Part shown: piece by piece, positions 59,362 to 64,000 of the stretch
How positions within the stretch are numbered: the stretch's first letter is position 1
Layout of the letters: the number at the start of each line of letters is the position of its first letter
NCBI RefSeq assembly: GCF_900116235.1
Contig: NZ_FPAA01000007.1
Span: 124,001 to 188,000 of the forward strand
Length of the DNA: 64,000 nucleotides
Source: Marininema halotolerans
Lineage (GTDB): Bacteria; Bacillota; Bacilli; Thermoactinomycetales; DSM-45169
Direction: 5' to 3'
The notes under the pieces: model-generated
The model's input: only the letters and a program-made list of their open reading frames with translations
Databases searched by the model: none
What the model was told of the DNA's origin: nothing
Position numbers and translations under genes: made by a program

Positions 59362-59901
59362 TTGACTCGAATTAAGGATTCTGGATCCCCATTTAAAGGG
59401 GTTCGATGTGGGGATGTTATCGGGGTGAACTATATCGATAGTGAAAGTGGAACCTTTACCGATTTCAATGGCATTGTCGTCCGAGTTAATCCGGACAGTG
59501 TACAAATCAAACACTTGGGTCCAAGTGGAACGATGGATGAAGTAACGGTGACGACTTCTGAGCTATTGAGTCTCTCTATCATAAGAGTCGCCTGTCGTTG
59601 TAACGATGTTACAAGGTCATGTCCAATCGAGTTAAGATGCGGGGATAAAATTGGTACGACACATCCAAATTCACAAGGGCAGATTGTTTCGCTAAATGGC
59701 GTCGTGGTCCGTGTTGATCGTGATCAAATCCATTTAAAACATGTGGATATTGAGGGGCTTATTTCTGTGACAGCGATCCCCTTTACCATCATCATAAAGA
59801 TAGCCAGACTGAAAGTAGACTGTAAGAAACCGAATGAAGGGTCGCCTATCCCCCATGAACAAAAAAGATTTCGACAGCGACGTAAACAAAGGCTTGGGTA
59901 G
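59362..59901 (+). CDS. hypothetical protein of two repeated beta domains
   Basis: 179 aa, TTG start after AGAGGGTGA. Two internal repeats: residues 14-78 (VRCGDVIGVNYIDS, FNGIVVRVNPDSVQIKHL, LLSLSIIRVAC) and 91-155 (LRCGDKIGTTHPNS, LNGVVVRVDRDQIHLKHV, IIIKIARLKVDC). Each starts with RCGD and ends with a Cys after a beta strand, so a disulfide or metal tie within each repeat is possible. The C-terminus is basic (KRFRQRRKQRLG). The layout recalls the single-domain protein at 30345. Function unknown; the SigK-like element suggests late sporulation. Confidence 0.6.
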   Translation: MTRIKDSGSPFKGVRCGDVIGVNYIDSESGTFTDFNGIVVRVNPDSVQIKHLGPSGTMDEVTVTTSELLSLSIIRVACRCNDVTRSCPIELRCGDKIGTTHPNSQGQIVSLNGVVVRVDRDQIHLKHVDIEGLISVTAIPFTIIIKIARLKVDCKKPNEGSPIPHEQKRFRQRRKQRLG

Positions 59902-59959
59902 TAAATACAAGGTGCTCTCGGTGGTGTGAAGATCATCATGTTTTTAATTTGTCTTACCG

Positions 59960-59988
59960 TTTGCCCATGTAATCAGTGGGCGTTTTTC
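59960..59988 (+). terminator. intrinsic terminator
   Basis: GCCCA / TGGGC with flanking CG and a T-rich end. Confidence 0.55.
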
Positions 59989-60308
59989 TTTTTATATTGG
60001 TTAATTTTTTTGTTGTAGTAGATTTTATGATATTTTTTATAATACAATAGTTAGGGAGTGGTAGGAGATTGCGAGTATTCGAGGGGGAATCCTACAATAT
60101 CCACGGATTATAGCGCCTAGGCTGTTTGGGTAGGTGGGCAGGGGTTCATGGTGATTAACTCGAACATTAAAGCAGAGTCTAAAAATCATGGGATTATTAT
60201 GATGGAGAAGATCGTAGGCATTTCAGAAATTTATTGAACACAAAGGTGTGGAATAAAAGAAGACGTTTGTAGGGGCCGCAGCTTTGATAGAAAGGAACGG
60301 TCATCACG
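59989..60308. other. 320-base A/T-rich region without a gene
   Basis: No ORF with good support. A strongly A/T-rich segment (60,000-60,055) could hold a promoter. An AAAGGAAC site at 60291 precedes the next gene. Confidence 0.3.
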
Positions 60309-60713
60309 GTGTTCAGTGAGAAAACATTGTTGACAGATGAGCGGATTGCGCCGGTGGATGCCGACACTTTCGACGACCGGGGCCCGCATTGGCAGGAAAG
60401 TGCAGGAGATTATCGTACCCGCTCTCAAGTGTTGGATAAGGGCTGGTATACCGTGACATGGTCTTTAATTGCTCGAGTAGATCGTGATGAAACACCGGTA
60501 TTTCGAGCACAGCTTTTTGGAGAAGATGGACAGGTCGTAATGGGGTTGCCTTTAGACGAAGAGGATAGTGAAACGGTTGGTCATCATACCATGACGGTTA
60601 ATCTACCTGGGGATGGATCGTACCATTTTCAAATTCACGCGGAACACGTTACGTGGAAGTTAGCCCTTTTACGGATCCCTACTGGGAATGAGCATCATCA
60701 ACGCTCCTGGTAG
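60309..60713 (+). CDS. 134-aa hypothetical protein
   Basis: GTG start; AAAGGAAC lies rather far upstream (about 12 nt). N-terminal part acidic (FSEKTLLTDERIAPVDADTFDDRGPHW), then beta strands WYTVTWSLIARVD, FRAQLFGEDGQVVMGLP, HHTMTVNLPGDGSYHFQIHAEHVTWKLALL. It resembles a small beta-sandwich. No signal peptide, no Cys. Unknown. Confidence 0.5.
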   Translation: MFSEKTLLTDERIAPVDADTFDDRGPHWQESAGDYRTRSQVLDKGWYTVTWSLIARVDRDETPVFRAQLFGEDGQVVMGLPLDEEDSETVGHHTMTVNLPGDGSYHFQIHAEHVTWKLALLRIPTGNEHHQRSW

Positions 60714-60759
60714 AACCATTGGGATCGTATGATCATTCACTACTGATGGTTTGTTAGGG

Positions 60760-60786
60760 AACTCCCTGTAGAGGGGGGTTTTTTTG
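60760..60786 (+). terminator. intrinsic terminator
   Basis: ACTCCCT / AGGGGGGT, GTAG loop, seven or more T. Confidence 0.7.
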
Positions 60787-60838
60787 TGTCATGGTACAAT
60801 GGGGAGGGTCAATCGAAATTTGACGCAAGGAGGGCTTC

Positions 60839-61843
60839 ATGATGGTTGAATCGTTTCGAAGTTTCGTTGTCGATAAGAGTGAAGGTTCATTTACCTCCGG
60901 AATTAAACAACTTAAGATGAATCAACTCCCAGAAGGGGATGTCTTGGTAAAAGTCGCTTGGTCAGGTGTGAACTATAAGGATGGATTGGCAAGTATTCCG
61001 AATGGCCGTATTATTGAATCCTATCCGATGATTCCTGGAATTGATCTAGCTGGCAGGGTCATTCATTCGAATGATCCACAATTTAAAGCAGGAGATGAAG
61101 TAATTGTTGCCAGTGCAGACCTTGGCGTTTCTTACTTTGGTGGGTTTAGTGAATATGCAAAAGTGCCAGCCGAATGGTTAATCCCGCTGCCAGAAGGACT
61201 TACGCTACGAGAGGCGATGATCCTTGGTACGGCAGGTTTTACTGCTGCGATGTCCGTGCAACGATTGGAGGATAACGGATTAGCCCCTTCGTCAGGAAAA
61301 GTTCTCGTCACAGGTGCTACGGGGGGAGTGGGAAGTACCGCAGTGGCAATGTTAGCCAAACGTGGATATGAGGTTGTTGCCGGAACGGGGAAAGCCACCG
61401 AACAGGATTATTTGAAACAATTGGGGGCAGTGGAAATTGTGGCGCGCGAGGAGCTGCTCCAGTCCAATAAACGCCCCCTTGCAAAAGCAAAATGGGCAGG
61501 TGCAGTGGATCCAGTAGGTGGGGAAATTCTTTCTTATCTTTTATCCACTGTCTCCTTTGGCGGTTCCATTGCTCTAAGTGGTTTAACTGCTGGTGCAAAT
61601 TTTTCAACGACCGTGTTTCCCTTTATCCTACGTGGGGTGAATCTTTTGGGTATTGATACGGCACATATTAGTAATGAATATCGCCGAGAAGTATGGAAGC
61701 GTTTAGCTACCGATTTAAAACCAGAATCTCTTCTGGAGGAGATCGGGAGCGCTGAAGTTACGTTAGATGAATTGCCACAAGCTCTGGAGACGATATTAAA
61801 AGGTGGCGTGCGCGGTCGTATCCTAGTGAATTTGGGTGGATGA
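60839..61843 (+). CDS. YhdH/YhfP family zinc-independent quinone oxidoreductase (acryloyl-CoA reductase type)
   Basis: 334 aa, AAGGAGGG before ATG 60839. Medium-chain dehydrogenase fold: VAWSGVNYKDGLASIPNG, PGIDLAGRVI, FGGFSEYAKVPAEWL, the Rossmann VTGATGGVGSTAVAML, VDPVGGEILSYLL, and the end RGRILVNL. No zinc-ligand cysteines. E. coli YhdH reduces acryloyl-CoA with NADPH; B. subtilis YhfP is a close relative whose substrate is uncertain. Single gene. Confidence 0.9.
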   Translation: MMVESFRSFVVDKSEGSFTSGIKQLKMNQLPEGDVLVKVAWSGVNYKDGLASIPNGRIIESYPMIPGIDLAGRVIHSNDPQFKAGDEVIVASADLGVSYFGGFSEYAKVPAEWLIPLPEGLTLREAMILGTAGFTAAMSVQRLEDNGLAPSSGKVLVTGATGGVGSTAVAMLAKRGYEVVAGTGKATEQDYLKQLGAVEIVAREELLQSNKRPLAKAKWAGAVDPVGGEILSYLLSTVSFGGSIALSGLTAGANFSTTVFPFILRGVNLLGIDTAHISNEYRREVWKRLATDLKPESLLEEIGSAEVTLDELPQALETILKGGVRGRILVNLGG

Positions 61844-61884
61844 GGGAGTAAAGGGAATCAGAGGTAGGGTGATTTTGGTGATGG

Positions 61885-61919
61885 GCCTCCTTTGGGAATT
61901 GGTAAGGAGGCTTTTTTTT
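61885..61919 (+). terminator. intrinsic terminator
   Basis: GCCTCCTT / AAGGAGGC, 11-nt loop, eight T. Confidence 0.85.
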
Positions 61920-61982
61920 GATAAGGTGGTTGAGTAGAAAAAGAGGATGCGTGATCGTTTGTGAGGAGAGGAGCGTGGTAGC

Positions 61983-62744
61983 GTGAATACATGGATACGA
62001 CATGGCATGATCTTGATCTCTGGAATGATATTTTTGGCGGGGTGTCAATCGGATGAAGAAGGAACGGCACAAAAACGCGCCAAAGTGCTACAAGCAGAAA
62101 AGGTAGCAAAGCAGGAGAGAAAAGAAAACCTTCGAGTAGAAACGAAAGAAGAAACGGGTCAAGCTTGGAAGGATAAACATGGGAAAGTGAAAGCGGTTGG
62201 GGCAGCTGCAATTTTAAATACAGGAAAAAAAGCAGTCAAATTTGATTCGGTTCAGCTTCAATTTTTAAATAAGGATGGGAAGGTCATCGCTAAAAAAGAG
62301 GTGCTGACAATCGTCCCCCAGATCGTAAAACCAGGGGAGACGGCCTATGTCGGTAGCGTTCATGATTTAACATCCATTAAGGATCCTAAAGAGTTGCATC
62401 GCGTTATTGTAAAGCCCCATGCCATTCCTGCCCTTAAACCGATCCCTCACATTCAGTTGACTGATATCGTGGGACAGAAGGATGATCACGGGAAAGTGAG
62501 TATCAAGGGAACGGTGAAGAATCAAAGCAAAGCCGAGATGAAAGATATCCTCCTTTCTGCAACGCTACGAGATAGAAAAGGGCATCTCCTGGCGGTCGTC
62601 AACGATTATCTTGACGTGAAAATTCCTGGAGGGAAGAGTGCAGCTTTTACAGCATCAGACCAAACGTTACCAAAAGATATACTGAAACAAGTCGATGAAA
62701 AAAACTCTGAAGTAGGCGCCTATCCACTGATAGTCAATGATTAA
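61983..62744 (+). CDS. lipoprotein with FxLYD-like repeats
   Basis: 253 aa, GTG start. Lipoprotein signal ending IFLAGC (Cys21). A charged helical spacer (22-60) leads to two beta-sandwich domains: VKAVGAAAILNTGKKAVKFDSVQLQFLNKDGKVI (shown as an example of the first, but split in parts: GAAAILNTGKK and VQLQFLNKDG), and KVSIKGTVKNQSKAEMKD with LLSATLRDRKGHLLAV in the second. This pattern is that of FxLYD-type domains in surface lipoproteins of Bacilli. Role unknown. Terminator at 62768. Confidence 0.75.
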   Translation: MNTWIRHGMILISGMIFLAGCQSDEEGTAQKRAKVLQAEKVAKQERKENLRVETKEETGQAWKDKHGKVKAVGAAAILNTGKKAVKFDSVQLQFLNKDGKVIAKKEVLTIVPQIVKPGETAYVGSVHDLTSIKDPKELHRVIVKPHAIPALKPIPHIQLTDIVGQKDDHGKVSIKGTVKNQSKAEMKDILLSATLRDRKGHLLAVVNDYLDVKIPGGKSAAFTASDQTLPKDILKQVDEKNSEVGAYPLIVND

Positions 62745-62767
62745 CATGTCTGTGGAGGCAGTAACAA

Positions 62768-62793
62768 AAAAAGAGCCGATTTCGGCTCTTTTT
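62768..62793. terminator. bidirectional terminator
   Basis: AAAAAGAGCCGA / TCGGCTCTTTTT, 2-nt loop, T-run on both strands, between the lipoprotein and the convergent RraA-like gene. Confidence 0.9.
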
Positions 62794-63268
62794 ACAGTTG
62801 CAAAGGCTTTTGAGAAACGACGATCCCATCTTCATCGACGTAGGCATAGTGACCAGGAGTCCATGTGACCCCTGCAAAAGAAACGGGGATATTGCGCTCC
62901 CCAGTTCCTTCTTTTCCACTTTTCTTAGGCATGGGAGCAAGGGCGAGAACGCCCATGTCCATCGTTGCGATATCAGCCGTATCCCTTACACAACCATGGA
63001 CGATCAGTCCTGCAAGCTTACGTGAAACGGCAATACCCGCAAGGCGATCCCCAATGAGCGCACAGGCCTTCGACCCTTCTCCATCGATTACGAGCAAACT
63101 CCCTTCAGGGATGGTTTCAAGTGCGTCGACGACTAATACGTTATCTTCCTTTACTTTTACCGTGGCAATGGGGCCAGAGAATTGTTTCTTTTTTCCGAAA
63201 TTAGTAAAAAGGGGCTCGGCAATTTGTAGTTGATCGACATATTGATCACATAAATCGGTGGTCTTGAT
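62792..63268 (-). CDS. RraA-like protein, with apparent ATC start codon
   Basis: 158 aa if it starts at 63268. The frame contains no ATG, GTG or TTG before Met58 (63097), which would remove a third of the protein. Homology to RraA requires the N-terminus TTDLCDQYVDQLQIAEPLFTNFG, which is present in frame without stops. It follows an ATC (63266-63268) at exactly the place where RraA has Met, with AAAGGAG 9 nt upstream. Other conserved parts: GSLLVIDGEGSKACALIGDRL, AGLIVHGCVRDTADI, PVSFAGVTWTPGHYAYVDEDGI. RraA proteins inhibit RNase E or act as aldolases (HMG/CHA type); Firmicutes lack RNase E, so the aldolase or an unknown role is likelier. Confidence 0.82.
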   Translation of the reverse strand: MKTTDLCDQYVDQLQIAEPLFTNFGKKKQFSGPIATVKVKEDNVLVVDALETIPEGSLLVIDGEGSKACALIGDRLAGIAVSRKLAGLIVHGCVRDTADIATMDMGVLALAPMPKKSGKEGTGERNIPVSFAGVTWTPGHYAYVDEDGIVVSQKPLQL

Positions 63269-63429
63269 AGTAGATCGCTCCTTTACTTGCGTTTGTGCCC
63301 ATCATACGGGAAAGAGAGGGAGGGGACAAGGGTTAGATAGAAGTAGACCCTCTTTTAAAAAATGAAGCGGCCAGAAATTCTGTATTCATGGTAAATTAAA
63401 AGAATCCTATTTTTCTTTGGAGGGTCATC

Positions 63430-64000
63430 ATGACATTTTCCTTACCGAATGACTGGAATGAGGTTCTTGCCTCAGAACTAAATCACCTGTATATGCAAAA
63501 TCTACAGCAGTTTTTACAAGATGAGCGAGAAGAACATACGATTTACCCACCAGAGGAAGATTTGTTTTCTGCGTTTCAGTATACTGCCTATGAAGATGTG
63601 AAGGTGTTAATCTTGGGCCAGGATCCTTACCATGGTGAAGGACAAGCCCATGGGCTTTCATTTTCGGTTCGGCCCGGTGTAAGGCTTCCTCCTTCTTTAC
63701 GTAATATGATGAAAGAGTTGGAGCATGATTTGGGTTATCCGCTCGTGAAAAATGGGTCCTTAATTCCATGGGCCCGGCAAGGTGTATTATTGTTAAATGC
63801 TGTGTTGACGGTTCGTGCAGGAAAGGCGAATTCCCATAAGAACAAAGGGTGGGAGAAATTTACGGATGCCATCATTCGCAAGGTAAGTGAGAAGGACAGC
63901 CGGGTGGTGTTTGTATTATGGGGAAACTATGCGCAAAAGAAGAAACAGTGGATCGATACGGAACGTCACATGGTGATTGAGTCCGTGCATCCTTCGCCCT
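63430..64000 (+). CDS. ung: uracil-DNA glycosylase, truncated at 3' end by window edge
   Basis: 190 codons visible, from ATG 63430 with TTGGAGGG 6 nt upstream; the frame runs off the right edge, so the last 30-35 residues are missing. Removes uracil from DNA. Water-activating Asp in LILGQDPYHGEGQAHGLSFSV, LLLNAVLTVRAG, FVLWGNYAQKK, and the minor-groove loop start HPSP at the very end. Family UDG-1. Confidence 0.97.
   Translation, partial: MTFSLPNDWNEVLASELNHLYMQNLQQFLQDEREEHTIYPPEEDLFSAFQYTAYEDVKVLILGQDPYHGEGQAHGLSFSVRPGVRLPPSLRNMMKELEHDLGYPLVKNGSLIPWARQGVLLLNAVLTVRAGKANSHKNKGWEKFTDAIIRKVSEKDSRVVFVLWGNYAQKKKQWIDTERHMVIESVHPSP

Noticed and set aside
1-64000. Prophage, IS element, integron or tRNA-linked island
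   Set aside because: No transposase, integrase, phage structural gene, tRNA or flanking direct repeats were seen.

Overview
The window is about 64 kb of chromosome from a Gram-positive, endospore-forming Firmicute of the Bacillales type; a Thermoactinomycetaceae-like organism is my best guess, but only an inference. Evidence: strong AGGAGG ribosome sites, TTG/GTG starts, Bacillus-type genes (ytqA-mnmM, DUF1128/YfkK, DUF309, qoxABCD, pdhABCD, a Bce-type two-component/ABC module), and CATAnnnTA elements like SigE/SigK -10 boxes ahead of several unknown genes. There are no tRNA, rRNA, CRISPR, prophage or IS genes. Most transcription units end in very clean intrinsic terminators, two of them perfect palindromes of more than 50 bp.

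Layout. 1-4.8 kb: end of a YVTN beta-propeller gene, tiny ORFs with strong ribosome sites, a TauE/SafE exporter and several unknown proteins; a 21-nt sequence recurs here. 4.8-10 kb: methyltransferase, SRAP (abasic-site) protein, secreted 5'-nucleotidase, 2-Cys peroxiredoxin, thioredoxin-like protein and gcvH. 10-13.1 kb: three tandem two-domain DUF1259 paralogues, each with its own promoter-like element and two with near-identical terminators. 13.3-25.2 kb: housekeeping metabolism (GNAT, panE, Fe-alcohol dehydrogenase, udk, PfkB kinase, NUDIX, pckA with a cre-like site, S1-domain protein, a PASTA-less Ser/Thr kinase, nadE). 25.4-30.7 kb: TagE/TarM-like glycosyltransferase, mnmM-ytqA, ferritin-like protein, small unknown protein.

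30.7-37.5 kb: a Bce-type response regulator, histidine kinase, ATPase and permease, followed by a tandem duplicate in which the ATPase is reduced to a remnant and the second permease survives with a diverged extracellular part. 37.7-38.5 kb: two small unknown proteins. 38.9-44.1 kb: pdhABCD behind a sigma-A promoter and a long leader. 44.1-50.2 kb: paired unknown proteins, thioesterase, small conserved proteins, an EEP-family protein and a second uridine-kinase-like protein. 50.3-51.9 kb: PepSY membrane protein plus a 48-aa His-rich lipoprotein. 52.3-57.2 kb: divergent SDR and qoxABCD (aa3 quinol oxidase, with a Met/His-rich tail on QoxA). 57.7-64 kb: arylsulfotransferase-like protein, small repeat protein, YhdH/YhfP reductase, lipoprotein, an RraA-like gene whose best start codon is ATC, and the 5' part of ung.

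The less ordinary content is the set of short unknown genes, often tandem or internally duplicated and several with mother-cell-type promoter elements: the DUF1259 triplet, the 37.7/38.1 kb pair, the 44.1/44.6 kb pair and the 59.4 kb gene. They look like candidates for spore-coat or late-sporulation proteins; that role is inference.
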